Counted from the first letter of the stretch, positions 22,150-35,612 are shown. The stretch: 64,000 nucleotides of DNA from Sindora glabra (GCA_020226215.1 CM035233.1:27841150-27905149), one strand, 5' to 3'. The notes: generated by a model from the sequence alone, not told the origin. Translations and numbers: made by a program.

Positions 22150-23401
22150 CTATGTAATTGAGGACAATCCCTCCTCAAATATCTAACTTGGCCACATTGG
22201 AAACAAGCATTTGTCTCTTGGCGATATTGTCCTAAATGAAACTTCTCGCAAGTTTAACATGGAGTTTTTATTCCTTAAGATTGTCTTATATATTATGAAC
22301 CCGTTTGCCTTTATCCTCTCATATCATGCCTCAACCTATATGTACTCACCAAGGATTGTCTAGTGGATTTGAGCCTAACTGTAACACATTTTGTCGTATT
22401 TGAGATTGTGGCCTTTTACTTGTATTGCCTTGCCCATTAAAATTACCATTGGTCCTTGTCCTTTTTAGCTTCTCTTGAGTTGCACATCCTTTCAATTTTT
22501 TCATTTTCAACATTCTTACACAATCCACTACAGCTACATAAGAAGGAAAAGTCTTTATTTGGGGTGCCACCGCCTGATACAATGGTCTTATCAACCCATT
22601 AATAAATCTTTTTATCCTCATTCTTTTTGTAGGAATCAAATATAGAGCATAACGGGAGAGTTGTGTGAATCAAATGTCATATTATGTCACTGTCATATTA
22701 AGAACTTCAACATCTCAAACTCCTTAGCCTTTGTTCTTCTCACACTTTCTAGAAGAAATCTTTCCATAAAAGAGTTATTGAATTCCTCCTAAGTTGGGGC
22801 AGACGATCCTTAAGGTATTCCCCTTAACTAAGCATCAAACTATGTTTGAGCCACATCTTGTAGCCTAAACTTTGCTAACTAAACTGATTTTTCTTATGAA
22901 CAACTAAATGCCTGACAAATCCTACCAACATCATCTAGGAATTGCTGTGGATCTTTAGAAACATAAGATCTTATAAATATAAGAAGTTACAACTTGATAA
23001 ACTTAAAATAAGATATACGAATCTCTTGACCATTAGGTGGTGGTTGCTGCTCAATTTATGCCTTATTACCTTGAGGACCTCTTTCTACATGGATTCCACC
23101 CTTTTGTTTACCTTGCCCACCAAGGTCTCAACTATTCTTTGAAGCCTTTGTATACCAGCTATTAACTCAATTATGTTAGGCGTTGAGGCTGCATTGCCTT
23201 CAAGGCCTTCATTTTTATTGATTTTAGCATGTCTCTTACATAAAGGAGGTCTACCCCAGCTGCCATGACTACCATAGCTACCACCTCTACAAACTGGAGA
23301 GAGAGGCCTAGCAAATGCCTCATTAGATGCATGATTTGCATCAGTTTATCGACCTTAGGCATGAGTCCTAGGTGACATCTCCACCTATATAAAAGTAACA
23401 A
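22150..23401 (-). pseudogene. Family B gag remnant with degenerate zinc knuckle
   Basis: Gag pieces include KRMRIKRFINGLIRPLYQAV at about 22600 and a zinc knuckle region at about 22160-22210 reading CFQCGQVRYLRRDC. The histidine expected at the third ligand position is Tyr. The frame beginning near 23401 may be the decayed Gag start. No continuous Gag frame remains. Confidence 0.65.
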
Positions 23402-23591
23402 ATTTTATCAAAACACAACAAGAATTTATGACACATAAGTAACTTAATTAGACTAATTTCAAGAATGACAGAATGACTGATAACCTATCATGTGTTTAAT
23501 AGTGTTACAATTATGAGAATGGCTGGTAATATTTTCATAATCATGACCTCACTAGAGAACACTTGTTTCATTAACCATGGGGAAACCTAAA

Positions 23592-23603
23592 GCTCTAATA
23601 CCA
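23592..23603 (-). other. Primer binding site of family B
   Basis: The minus strand reads TGGTATTAGAGC four bases after the 5' LTR end, one base from the initiator-Met tRNA complement TGGTATCAGAGC. Confidence 0.85.
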
Positions 23604-23607
23604 ACTT

Positions 23608-26343
23608 TGTTACAATTGAAAACTAAGGATCGTGACCGGCGTATGACCTAAGGAAAAAACATAACCATATAGGCCATGCTAGCCTAACACGTTATGAAAT
23701 AACTTGCAACCTATTTTAAACTCAAGTGGGCATATACCCATTATGCAACCACTAATTTTTTTCACATACACATAGTCCCATGTGAACTTTCTCATTTTTC
23801 AACATTCACCTATTAGTTCATATATATTAACATAAAATCCATATCATTTGGTAACTAAACAATCCTTCCTCAATTATAACAAAATACATACATATAAATC
23901 AATAGAAGCATGCCCTGCCTACAGGTTTAATCGAGCACCTCTAAGAGTATTCAAAATTTACAACTTTAAAAAATATGTAAAAGTTCGACATCAAGCCCAC
24001 AAGAACAAAGTGTGGCTCACCATAAAAGAATACTCCTCTCTCTCTCTAAAGAACTACAGACGATGGACTTGAAGCTAAATCTCTATCTAAAAAATATTAC
24101 AAAAAAAAGAGTGAGTCATTGACTCAGTGAATAGATAATATGAATTTCCAATGGAAATAGGATAAGCCATGGTATGAGTTTTTCCTTAGAAAAAATCAAA
24201 TAACTTTTCAATACTAAAAAGTATCACAATAGTTATATAATCATATTTGATAAAATAACAATTAGAATGTTCATTCGAAATGAAATTCTAAAGCATAAGT
24301 TTCAAATCAAGAAGTAGATAGTAGGTTCTTAAGCATAGGAAATCATCATGAACATAGAATCATGGAAAAAATTTTAGTATAATATATTCATGATAGATAA
24401 GTAGTTATGATCAAAGTTAATAAGTTTTAAAATACATAAACCATTAAAATTACACTTTGAGGTGGGAGATTTCTAGTTATGATTAACAAACATGAGCATT
24501 CTACTCATAAATTAAAATTTTCAAAAGTGCTTTCAGCTCTAAGGCAACCTATTAGGCTACCATAAACTAATCTATATGTGTTAGTTAACACACGAGGTTA
24601 GCAACTTTCCTACTAATTGGGGTTCGAACTAAGGTGCACCAAGGCTAACATCATCATTGCCATTAGCTATAGTTTCTAACTAGTCTTCTTCCAAAATAAG
24701 TTTATAAAAATAGCAAAACACCATGTATATAAATAAGTAACAATTATATGAGAAAATTATTAGAAATAAATAGTTTAAAACAATCTCAATCTATACTCCT
24801 TTTGACTATGAGTAGTTCACTAAGGCTTTCAACCACAACAATCAACATTTCCAATATCAAATCATTCCAACTCATCAAAAATTAATTTTACAAGCATATA
24901 TGAAACTTCAATACATTATCATTTCATCCACAATAACCCTTCAAAAAGTATTACAAGATAAGTTCCAATAATACACTATTTCAAATAAATCACATAAATC
25001 AATTTTCTCATCATAAAGTCAATTTAGTACCATTCTTAATTAATATAGCTTAAGAAATTTTTTTTAAGGTGCTTGTCTTAAGAGTACCCAGAGCTCTGCA
25101 TATATATGGAATTAAAATGTATAGAAAATAATGACAACTAATAAATTGATAAAATTAATATCTCATAGTATAGAGAAGTTTAGAAAGTATATGAAAAATG
25201 TGGAAGTACACATTATCTACTCACAAAATGGCCAATTTGCTCAGGTTTGATTTCTTCCTACTTCATGAACCACCAATGCCACTAGAAAGTGTTTCTTGAC
25301 CTTGTGCAAGCAATCAAACAACAATTCAAACATAAATCAACACCCAATTATATTATCAAGCTTTCTATTATAAAACTCCTTAAAATTCCATACTATATGC
25401 ATAACCTAAGAACAAGCTAATCTTTACTATCTACTAAGTAATTTAAGCTAATCTAACTCCTAATTAAAAGAATGAAGCTTAGGATTTACCTCATTAAGCA
25501 AATCAAAGGAAATTTTGGAGCTTGCTACCCAAAACCCCAAAATTGGAACCAATAGGGGAAATCATGAATTGGAATATATAACAACAAGAAACATGGAGAA
25601 AGTAGAAGAAAATGTGTGGAAATGTGAAGAAAAGGGAGCTGTTTCATGTGGTAGACGTGGAAGAGAAGGAAGAAGAAGAAGATAGCTGAGAAGAGAGGGT
25701 TTTTTGCATGGTTCTGTATGAGGCATTCTATTCTGCTGTTTAAGTCTCGGGTTAGGGTTTTTTTGGGTATTAAGTCACAGGTTCAGCACACTAGATCACA
25801 GGTTCAGCAACTTATAATGTTCTCATTTCCCCTTTAACATTTTACATTCCATTTACTTAAAACATAAATGTAAATAAAGAAATACCCCCCGTTTGGATTC
25901 AAAAAAATATCAAAAAAATTAAAACTCCAAAGAATAAAAATCTAGATTTTAGGTTTTAGTTTAAAATGTCAAATTTTAGAAAATTTTAAAAATAACGTCT
26001 TCCCAAAATGGTAATTTTAGGTCCCAAAAAATTCATTAAAAATCACTCTTTAATGTAAAATTACAAGAGGAACAATTGCTGAGATTTTTTATTTTCAAAT
26101 AATATATATTTCATATAACCCTCCAAAAGAGGTATTTAGAAAAAAATTTTGAATTCTGATAAACTTAACTTTATTTGTAGAATTAAGCTAAACAAGAGTA
26201 TAAATCAAATTAAATCCTTTCAATAAGTTAGAAAAAAATAGTTTAAGGCCATTTAAGGAAATCCTAAGTTTATATTAAAACTATCTAATTGTATTTTACG
26301 CTATAACAATTCTATGTTACCTATTAATGGCAGGGCCATTACA
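23608..26343 (-). mobile_element. Family B 5' LTR
   Basis: A 2,736-bp LTR. On the minus strand it starts TGTAATGGCCC at 26343 and ends CAATTGTAACA at 23608, next to the primer site. It contains about 177 bp (24248-24424) absent from the other LTR. A frame at 23848-24072 recurs in the other LTR at 6398 but is judged chance. Confidence 0.85.
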
Positions 26344-27045
26344 TGATATATCTTCAATATTACAAAATAATTGATGAGTGTACCCACAACAAATTGAAGA
26401 GAATTATCTTAAGGTTGGAATATAAGCATACTTTGATAAAGAGAGAATCATTTCAAGGTTAAAAAAGCTTTATAATGAAATTTGCAAATGGTAATATGAC
26501 TTTACACTTTCTATATTTATCTCGAGTCCTATGATTTAAATTGTTTTAATATTAAACATTAATTCTTGAGAAAAAAATTGACATGTATAGTAAAATGATG
26601 TTTTTTAACTATAGAGGTTTAAATCGAAGTTATAAACCAAATTTTTTTTAAATATGTTTAAAAAAAAACTATAATTTTACAAGTTAGTGGATTAATTTTT
26701 GTTTGCATTGAATAATCATATTTTTCTTATACAATTATACAAATACAAATAGAAACAATAGAAGATATAAAAAAATTTTAAATGAACAATTTAACCAATA
26801 ATAACAGATACAACAACAGATGCAAAAACTTCATAAACTGAAATATTTTTCTTATAGAATTATATATATACAAATAATAACAAATTGAATAATCTAACAA
26901 ATAAAAAACTATAATTTATAATAAAAAATAAACTTTAAATGAAGAGAAAAATGGGATACCTTTTCTTGTAATTCCTTTATATGGCTTGAGAGCGTTCTGA
27001 GTTGGATGATGTAAGTGGTTCCATATTTATGACAAATTACAATTA
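26344..27045 (-). repeat. Right inverted arm
   Basis: The diverged reverse complement of 1-223 plus 3027-3510. Family B starts exactly at its inner end (26343/26344). A short frame at 26909-27097 crosses it but has no recognisable domain. Confidence 0.55.
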
Positions 27046-28659
27046 GAAAAAGTAGTATCATAAATCTTGTATTATACTCAAGCCTACCGATGTACAATTA
27101 GAGATCTTATTTTTTCTTATTATAATTTATTTTCACTTTGTAACCTATCAAAGTTTAGCATAATCATTTGTCTCTATTGTTCTTAAGGTGCTTGATTGAT
27201 AATTTATTTTAAGCATTTAAGTGTTTCTATTTTTTAGTATGAGAATAGTGTTGCTTGCTTTACATGTATCAAAGTTTGACATAACATAAAGAGCAATCAA
27301 ATCAATTCTCACATAAATGCTCATAGCAAATAAAGCAATCAAGAGTTTGAAGGAGAGTTATCTTGATAATTGTTTCAAATAAATAATGAGAGCCTCACTT
27401 ATAGGCCAAAAGCAAATTGATGATGAACTATCATGACATGTAAATTGTTGATGAATTGTTACGATGTGGAAACTATTAATGAATAATCATAATGATTAAA
27501 TTAGATTACTAAACTTTAGATATCATTTTCTAATAAAAACTTGATGTTGTATGTTGACTTATGATGAATGGGGGAAAGACCATCCTTTATATATTTTACT
27601 ATTAAAAAAATCAACATCATATAATGATATCTTGTGAGTGTTATCCTTGGTAAATTTTGATTGCCACCATTTATTAGAGTTATGTGCTATACCTTTATAT
27701 GTTGGTTTTGTCAAATAAATGACATGGTATCATCCCAATTATAACCACATCAATTTTACAATAAATGAATGATATGGTTTGTTTATTTTTTTACAACTTT
27801 TGCATTTTGATATTTATCTAAAGGCATAATACAATTAAAAAATCATTATTCTAAGAACATTTTTAATATTAACTAGTAAATATTGTATAATAACGTTACA
27901 ATTAATCATATGATCTAACGACTTTGAAGAAAACTAATGGTGAACATTTACATAGTACTTATAAAGGTATCATTTCCTCTTGTTTTCATATCCATGGTGA
28001 ATTTCAACATAGTATACCTTTATATGAATGATGTAAGACTTGAAAATAAAATTTCTTTATTAATGAGCATCCATATACCTGTTCTTTCTTGTCACTAGTA
28101 CTCTTATATGAATGATACAAGACTTACAAATAATTACATGCAGAAGTAGTAACATGTATCTCAATAGTTGATAATCGAGCAATATTGATCTTGTATTGTC
28201 CTTTTATGCTAGAAAAATAAAATTAAGTAAACGAGAAACTATAGAGTGAAATCTTAAATGAAAATAGGAGTGGAGGAGAAAAGAAACTATAGGCACAATT
28301 TATAAGTAATATAGGACATTCTACGTTAATTACTAATTAGAAAATTGCCATTATAAGTGTCCACATCTTGAATAGTTGCCAATAATATAGCCTTTAGATA
28401 TTAGTTTATTCTACAATCATCCTCTTAAGTTTACCTATGCCTAAAATTTCATTTCATTTTCAAAAAATTAAGCTTTGTAATGTTAGCTTTTTATTTGAAT
28501 TGACATTATCAATTGCAATTATTTACAAAATTACCGTTATACCATTATATACGTCCGTTTTCTCATTAACGAATGTAAATGCCGGATGTTAAATGGTAAT
28601 TCTATAGTAGTGTACTTCTTTTACATTTTTTAATTTAATCACTTGTGAAAGTACATATG
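27046..28659. other. Unassigned AT-rich DNA
   Basis: No supported gene. Near its right end TTCTATAGTAGTG (28605-28617) is the reverse complement of CACTACTATAGAA, also seen at about 52866. It could be the end of a small transposon, but no matching left end was found. Confidence 0.5.
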
Positions 28660-28664
28660 TTAAC
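28660..28664. repeat. Target-site duplication TTAAC, left copy
   Basis: TTAAC precedes the solo LTR at 28665 and recurs at 31579-31583. Confidence 0.85.
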
Positions 28665-31578
28665 TGTAACTCCCTTACTTATTAACGCTTTAATCGTCAT
28701 TAACTAGGTAATTATTGCACAATTAGGTCTTTTTGAGGCCAAATTATGATTCTGTAAAACAAAATATTACAGATTCTGAATTTCAGAAATTTCTGCTCAT
28801 TTCCAGAATTACTGGACCAAATTCAAAAATATGAAAAACTATATTTCGGAACTCCAAAAATCATGAAATTGGATCCTATGAACCTTTCACATGTTAACTA
28901 CATCCTGTAAAAATTTGACATACTTTAGACATCATTAGACCTTTCAAAATTCATAGCAAAATGTTTCTGTCCCAGTGCTGTCCAGAATTCACAACTGTAA
29001 AAGTAAACCCTTATTTCATGAGGTAAATCAACTCCGAATAAGCTAAAATTTGGTATGGGGCTTGAATAACATTTTATATACTTTCCATAAAATTTTCAGA
29101 TCAAAAATCATCCATTTACTCCTTCTGATCTCTGAGATACAATTAGTGCTCTGCACTGTGACGGTAACAGGGGAGACCAAAACATGTAATAAATTCACAT
29201 AGTAAATAAACTTATTTTAGACTGAATTTTGGCACAGAGTTCATTGAGTATGTAAGGTTCATCCCTGAATTTTATCATAATTTTTTTAGCATTAAAACTG
29301 CACCAAAAGTCCCTGCAAACATCCTCAACCTGCTGCCTACGAGTTCACTGTTCATTTGGTCATTTACTGTTCATTTGGTCATTTCCAATTTCACACATAT
29401 TGCATACTAAATTGCCTTCTACTCCAAACCAACTCACAATACATCAAATTCATATATTTCATATAATATAAGCAAGGGTCATATAATTATACAAAAAGTT
29501 CAACTTACAAAACATATATCTATCACATACTAATATCACAAACTATATAAACATTTTTAATACAACTTGAAAACATTATTCTCCTTTGTCAAGAGGGCCT
29601 TTTGAAGCATCACCTAGAATGGTTAGTAACAATACAGAAACATAAGAAATAAAGTTTTCCAGTAGCTAGCTATTACCATAAAAATATATCAAGCCATTGC
29701 AGATCCTTAAGCAACTAAAACGTACATTTCAAAATCAATTAATCAGTTATCATCTCATTCCATACCATTGTAAGAAATGTGCATCACACATAGCAATCAT
29801 TAAGCCCATTTAAGGACTCATAAAGATATCAAGATGGCCATCACAGATAGTCGTACCTAGGCCTCATATACAACAATTTCACTGTTTTCTCGGGGAGCTC
29901 AGGCCATAAGCCTCATATACAGCAATTTCACTGTCTTCTCGGGGAGCTCAGGCCATAGGCCTCACACACAGTAATCTCATTGTCTTCCCAAGGTACTCGG
30001 GCCATAGGTACCATATACAACAATTTTACGCACATCAATTTCATACACATTCCATACAATGGCATAAAATACAGAAAACACATAAATGAAAAACAGAGCT
30101 TAAGGATAAAGCTAGCTACCTTTTAAAAGCTTCCAATAGTTATGTTTCCTTTGCCCTCACTTAAAAACTTTTTTACAATTCCTCTTGCCTTCCTAACTTG
30201 TCACTTCTTAGTCTACATAAATACACATCATAATTCTTATTAGAACATCATCATTTTTCTTAAACTTCATGCATTCTTCATTTCCTTCACATACACCAAA
30301 CCATGAAGGAAGTGACCTAAATTTTAATGTACATTCCAATTCCTCCTAAAATTCATTGTAATACATTATTCCAATCTTCCAAAAACACAATTTAAATGAC
30401 TAAATCTCCGTCCCTCCTTTTTTTCATATTCACGATTTTGGCTTCTCAAAAGGGAAGTTTCACACACACTTTCATAATTCAAAATTTCATCTTCCATAGG
30501 CTTCATAATTCATAAGAATCATTCTAATTTCATCAATTTAGCCAAATTCCAAACAAATCATGCCAAATCCATACATGCACCATTATGCCTCTAAAACCCT
30601 AGTGTGTACATCATGGTTTCTTGTTGTTTTTACACCAAACCAAAGCCATAGATCAACATAATAACATCTAAAACACCATTAGACATGTTCAAATCATCCA
30701 AAACTCCATGGCCAACCACCTTTGACCACACTAACATCAAAATTTCAAGAAACTAAAAAGAGTACATTAAAGAGCTTTTAGAGGAGAACATTTTTACCTC
30801 TTGGTGCAACTTGAAAATCCTCACTTAGAGCTCACCAAACTTGATCAAACTTGAGGTTTCTTCAATCTAAACACACCAATAGATAGAGCTTGATGAGAGG
30901 AGCAACTTTCTCTTCTACACCTAAGCCTAATTCTCACTATTTTTAGGTGAAAAAGCTAAAAGAAATTTTCTCTCTTTTCCTTCTCTCTCTTACACGTCCA
31001 AGCTTGTTTTTATGGAGGTATCCACGGCTTCAAGGTGAAATGGAGAAGAAGAAAGAGTTTTCATGAAGTTTCAAGGGTATTTTGGTCATTTTTGAAATTT
31101 TCAAGGGTATTTTAGTCCTTTTTTCATCAATTAGTAAGGCTATTCTTGCCATTTTTTCTAATGATGACACTTGTCATGTGTCTATTGGTCACACTAAATA
31201 AAATTACATATTACACCTCAAATTCTTGATTATTCATATTAGATCCTAAATTCTTAGTTATTCATACTTTAACCACACCCGATTTTGTACTTTTGCAATT
31301 TAGTCCATAGGGTTTCTGTCTGTTTAAAATTCCTTACATTGTCAGACTTAGACAACTCCTTTTTTTAGGATTTTCTAACCTCCTCTGATCATCTATACTG
31401 TTTAGGGAAATTAATTCTTTTCCTATTATCCTTTTTCCTGTAAAATTTCGATTACACTTACACTTAATTCCTTTCAACTTAAGATTCACCCACCAAGCTA
31501 ATTCAAATGTGCTCTTCGTTTCTACAGCCTCAGAATTTAAAGATTCAAATGATAGAATTAAAAACTCAGGACATTATA
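28665..31578 (-). mobile_element. Family A-type solo LTR, diverged variant
   Basis: A minus-strand LTR of 2,914 bp flanked by TTAAC on both sides, with no internal region. The minus-strand start is TATAATGTCCTGA (TG decayed to TA) and the end is AAGTAAGGGAGTTACA. It aligns with family A LTRs through most of its length, including the predicted splice sites (30797 and 29614) and the tandem repeat. Two differences stand out: it lacks the ACACGGGG array and tail, and it carries about 700 extra bases at 28690-29400 near its 3' end. Confidence 0.9.
28690..29400 (-). repeat. Extra segment inside the solo LTR
   Basis: No counterpart exists in the other family A LTRs, where only about 40 bp lie between the GGCAA(A)GTAGTACGC-like block and the terminal AAGTAAGGG. 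It includes two adjacent copies of ACTGTTCATTTGGTCATTT (29347-29384). Origin unknown. Confidence 0.6.
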
Positions 31579-31583
31579 TTAAC
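31579..31583. repeat. Target-site duplication TTAAC, right copy
   Basis: Matches 28660-28664. Confidence 0.85.
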
Positions 31584-32762
31584 TCAACACAAATTGGCAT
31601 CCAAAAGGCAACATGTAGAACCTTTAAAAAATCTAAAGAAATAGTATAATAAATTTTGACAACAAAAGAGCAATTTGACCTATTTGATGATTTTTAGTAT
31701 TTTAATAGTTCAAACACTTAGCATATTATCAATATAAGAAGTAGCTACAAGTATAACCTAATTTTATTCCATTTTAATAAATAAAACTTGTTAAAATAAT
31801 GGAAAAACATATTCGAACAAGCATAATGTAGTAGAGAGTAACTGGGCAAGAAAGAGCAACTATATGGTAGAAGCATTTTCCTAATTTTTTTCTGCATTAT
31901 ACACTAACATATTATAACTTATCCTTGCATTAAAAAATTCCCATTAACTCCAATCATTATCAAAACCAAATATTAATTTTAAATGATAAAAAGAAGCTTT
32001 GCATTTCACTATGAAGCATTTATGGGACATCAAATGTTACTTAAAACAAAAGCACTCAAGAAATTCCTTTAAGAAAATTATAAAATTTCCATGAGTTTAT
32101 AAAATAATTTATCTCCTTTTAAATGTAAATTTGCATAAAAGATTATGTAAAAAATAAGAAAGATTTTGACATTTATCTACAAAATTTGGAACATATAAAT
32201 GTTTAATTTATTTTCATAAAAGAATGACTATATATTCTTGTAGAAATTACAAAAAAAATTAACTTTATTTTAATGCATACCTATTTTTCAAGCAAAAAAA
32301 TTAAAAGTAACGACTAAATCCAATTGTTATTATTTTCAAATTTAGGCTTTAGTAAAGAAATAAGTTCAAATTCCTTTTTTTAATATGACTAAAATATATT
32401 TCATTTTTTTTAGTAAATAAAGGAATTAAGTAGATCTTGAGCTCATTCATTAATCATTTTTTTAAAAATATAATCTTTTTAGAGAATTAAATTAAATGGT
32501 TTAAATTTGATACACAATGGTGTAAAATTTTTACATTGTTAATGAATAAGCAAATGACAAGCCATTAAAAAAGTAATAATTTTCATCAATAACAATGATA
32601 TTTTAAGATTTTTATTAACATGATAACTTATGATTGAGTGATAATATAAAATAATACAAATAAATATAATCATGCATAAATAAATCATAAAATTAATAAA
32701 TTGATAAAATACAATATGAAATAACATCATTATATTAAAAGTCAAATGCTAAATATGTGTTA
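31584..32762. other. Unassigned AT-rich DNA
   Basis: Very AT-rich with many A and T runs; no gene, RNA or repeat family recognised. Confidence 0.5.
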
Positions 32763-32767
32763 CTAAT

Positions 32768-33251
32768 TAGCAACCTCCATTCTAGTTGACTGATCTAGGA
32801 TGATTTGATTAGGTTGGACTTTCTCTGCACAGGGAACAAAGAATTAAGTATACATAGCAGAAGGTGGTTTAAGGACATTTTGATGCCTAAGTCAACAAAG
32901 GTATAGGCAAAGCAGACTATAGAGTTATGTATTAGTCTGTGAAAGTGTTCCTGAAGTTCTTTTTATTAGGCTATAGTTATTAATAGGTAGGTTGAGGAAC
33001 TGATAGACCTTAAGCCTTGCTTATCATGGCTAGTCTTTAAAAATGATGGAGTGATTTTAGCTTATGTTAATATTTAATAACTAATATTAAGGAGAAATCC
33101 TTATTTAAATTAAGACATAAGTCATCATTAACTGGATTAGTTAGAATTAAGGCTTGAATAATGCTTGCTTATCACGATAAGGTATGTGCATGCATAATTA
33201 AGGAGGTGACATTTATGTTTGAAGGTCAATTGAATATTTTGGTCATTTTCA
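32768..33251 (-). mobile_element. Family D 3' LTR
   Basis: A 484-bp LTR aligned end to end with 51468-51981. The minus-strand start is TGAAAATGACCAAAATATT at 33251. The outer end reads TAGCAACC (TG decayed) directly after CTAAT. Confidence 0.8.
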
Positions 33252-33263
33252 CTTGCCTCTTTT
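33252..33263 (-). other. Polypurine tract of family D
   Basis: The minus strand reads AAAAGAGGCAAG immediately before the LTR start. Confidence 0.6.
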
Positions 33264-33682
33264 AACCCAGAGATCATGGGGGTTAAATCTTTTGTTCATT
33301 TATCTAAGGATGCATATGATGTTTAGAATGAATTCATATAAAGGTCACTTAAAATGAATTTATGTTTCTTTCCTTTGATGCTTTGAAGATTTTATGGTTA
33401 CTTGATTAGTAAAGTGATTTGTCCCTTAGTTGTTTTAAATGGCTTAAGTGAAATCATATATAAGTCACATGTTTTCATCATTAATGATCATCTACCCTAA
33501 TGTCTGACATTGATGTGATAACATTTTAGGGTTTTAAGCTTAGCCTTTAAATATTTTTTGGTTCTCTATCATTAGATGGTGAAGTTACTTCAAGTTTTTC
33601 ACTGTTGAATTACTTACTCTTTAACTTTTGGATCGTGGCATTTTTTTTAATCTCAAATGCATCCTAACCCTTTGATGAGGAA

Positions 33683-33800
33683 TATATATAACCCACCTTT
33701 TTTCATCATCTTCATTATTTCAAACTTTTTCTCTACAACTAGCGTTGGATTTTTTTAGAGATTTCTTGTGATCATCTCGTTGCTTTTATTTGTTAATTTC
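33683..33800 (+). promoter_or_regulatory. Possible promoter and leader of the antisense frame
   Basis: The plus strand has TATATATAACCC at 33683-33694, then a CT-rich leader with TCATCATCTTC and a donor-like TTCTAG|GTATGTT at about 33806. It lies upstream of the plus-strand degenerate frame, inside family D and against its own transcription. Function is inferred. Confidence 0.35.
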
Positions 33801-34244
33801 TTCTAGGTATGTTATCCTTTTGTTCTACCAATTATTTTACATATGTTTTTCATAGAGTTTTCTTGTCATTGCTTTATTGTTTTTTGCTTTTCCTTTTTAG
33901 AATTCATATATGTTCATGAGTTCATGCAATTTTTTTAGGGAAAATTTTACAAATTTCTTGATTTGATTCTTAGCAAATATGTAATCTTTTTTTATGTTTC
34001 TTGTATTGAGTGTTCATTTTAGTTTTCATGGTAGATGTTTGATTAGCTTTATTGATTCAAAGTCAACTTGATTTTTTTTTCTAGTTTTTCCTAACTTTGG
34101 ATTTTGGATTTGTTTTTGTTTTGAAGGTTTTTACCTGGATATTGACGTCGTATCTTTCTCATATCTTCTCAATCCCTTCATTATCTTTTGAGTCATTTAA
34201 CTCTTTGACCTTTTCAAAACAAAAAGAGCTTTTTGGTGCTATGT

Positions 34245-35612
34245 TTATCTTACCTTAGGTTATTGTTATAGCTAGTCAATCTAAGAATGCAGATCATATG
34301 GATTGGGCTTTTCTCACTTTATTACGTTTGGATGATTTAAACTAGATTAGCATGGACATTTGGATTATTGTCATATCTAATAAATGGATTGAGCTAGCAA
34401 TGATAGTGAATCTCTAACATCCTTGTTTTATAACTAATGACATATGTATACAGTTTGTCCTTACTAAGGAGGTTGAGAGGGCCTGTAATTATGACACCTT
34501 ATCCCTCTTCATGTTCTATAGGGATATCATCCAATGAGTTAGAATCTCTCCTCTATTCTCTTCTTTTCAATAATGCATCATGAAGTAACTTAATGTATGT
34601 TTGACCTAACTTACATGGAACATATGGTATTTGTTAGCTTGCTTCGAGATGCTTTGTGAAAAGGTAAAGCTAAAATCATACAATATTTAAGTTTTCTCTA
34701 ATTTTTACACTTTTTCTTATTAGTTACATAGAGGTTGGACACATATCATATAGTGGTTTAATTAGCTGTTGTTCACCAATTTGATCTTCAACATGAAAGG
34801 TTTAATTTTTTTTCAAACTTAGGATGGTGAACGATACTAAGTTATCTTAACTAATAGGTGATTGATAGTTATACCTAATGAAATGGGTTAGAGGAATAGC
34901 TAATCCCCATCCTTAGAGATTACAAAATTTTCAAAGGCTACCATTATTTAGCTTCTCTCTCTTGTTTAAAAGAGACCCCAAATTGAAACCCTTTAAAGTC
35001 TTTAGTATTAAAACATGGACTCTACCTCTTGGATGTAAAGCAAATTGATTAGAGGCTCAGTTAAAAAAAGAATTGGGATTACTTTTCTATAAGTCATGAG
35101 AGTTAAGCTTTCTATTTCATTGTCGTAAAAATCAATCGAGCTCTATAAATCATTCTATGTGTTATTCTAGAGGTAAAAAAGAACAATGGTGCTTTTATGC
35201 ATAACAATCTAAATGCTACCAAGAAGGATTTGGCTACCACTCAAAAATTATTAAATATTAAAGCCTTAAAGCTTTTGAATTCCTAGAATAAAGGCATTAA
35301 TTTAGACGAAAAAAATTAAAGAAAGAGAGTAAAGGTTGAGTAGATGCTGGCCTAGTACTTATCACAAGAAGGAATAAGAATGGGAGGATGAGTTAAATGG
35401 CAAGGATAAGGAAATCTTAGCATTGAAGAGGCAAGTGGATGAGGCTAATAAAAAGATTCTTAATGCCTAAGCTAATAGTTATCCTTTATATTGAGTGAGA
35501 TTTGAAGAAGCTATTTGCTAGATCTAACACTTTAATCTTAACATTGACATTAGCAAGATCGACAAAGATGTTACCCTTGATGAGCTTTTGAAGGAAGGGG
35601 ATGCCCTTTAAA
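34245..35612 (+). pseudogene. Degenerate antisense extra reading frame of family D
   Basis: Plus-strand translation gives long coding-like stretches interrupted by stops: DHMDWAFLTLLRLDDLN, then ISMDIWIIVISNKWIELAMI, then HPCFITNDICIQFVLTKEVE and RACNYDTLSLFMFYRDIIQ. Near the end are ISKIDKDVTLDELLKEGDAL and a stop around 35612. It lies between integrase and the 3' LTR of the minus-strand element. Additional antisense frames at this position are known in Tat-lineage plant retrotransposons. I do not recognise the domain with certainty. A captured host gene is the alternative. Confidence 0.5.

Larger units (their letters stand above)
6335..26343 (-). mobile_element. Family B: old degenerate chromovirus-like Ty3/gypsy element
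   Basis: This is a minus-strand element: 5' LTR 23608-26343, primer site 23592-23603, gag-pol remnants about 23401-18658, polypurine tract 18523-18541, and 3' LTR 16691-18522 continuing at 6335-6905. The 3' LTR is split by the family A element and has lost about 180 bp of its outer end at a deletion junction with copia DNA. In a sampled stretch the two LTRs differ at roughly one base in eight. The element is therefore far older than the family A insertion inside it. Because the left end is gone, no target duplication can be tested. Confidence 0.85.

Noticed and set aside
26909..27097. Minus-strand 62-codon frame with a coiled-coil-like segment (LSSHIKELQEKV)
   Set aside because: Short, AT-rich, and not preserved as a frame in the homologous left arm. 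A decayed exon cannot be excluded but is unsupported.
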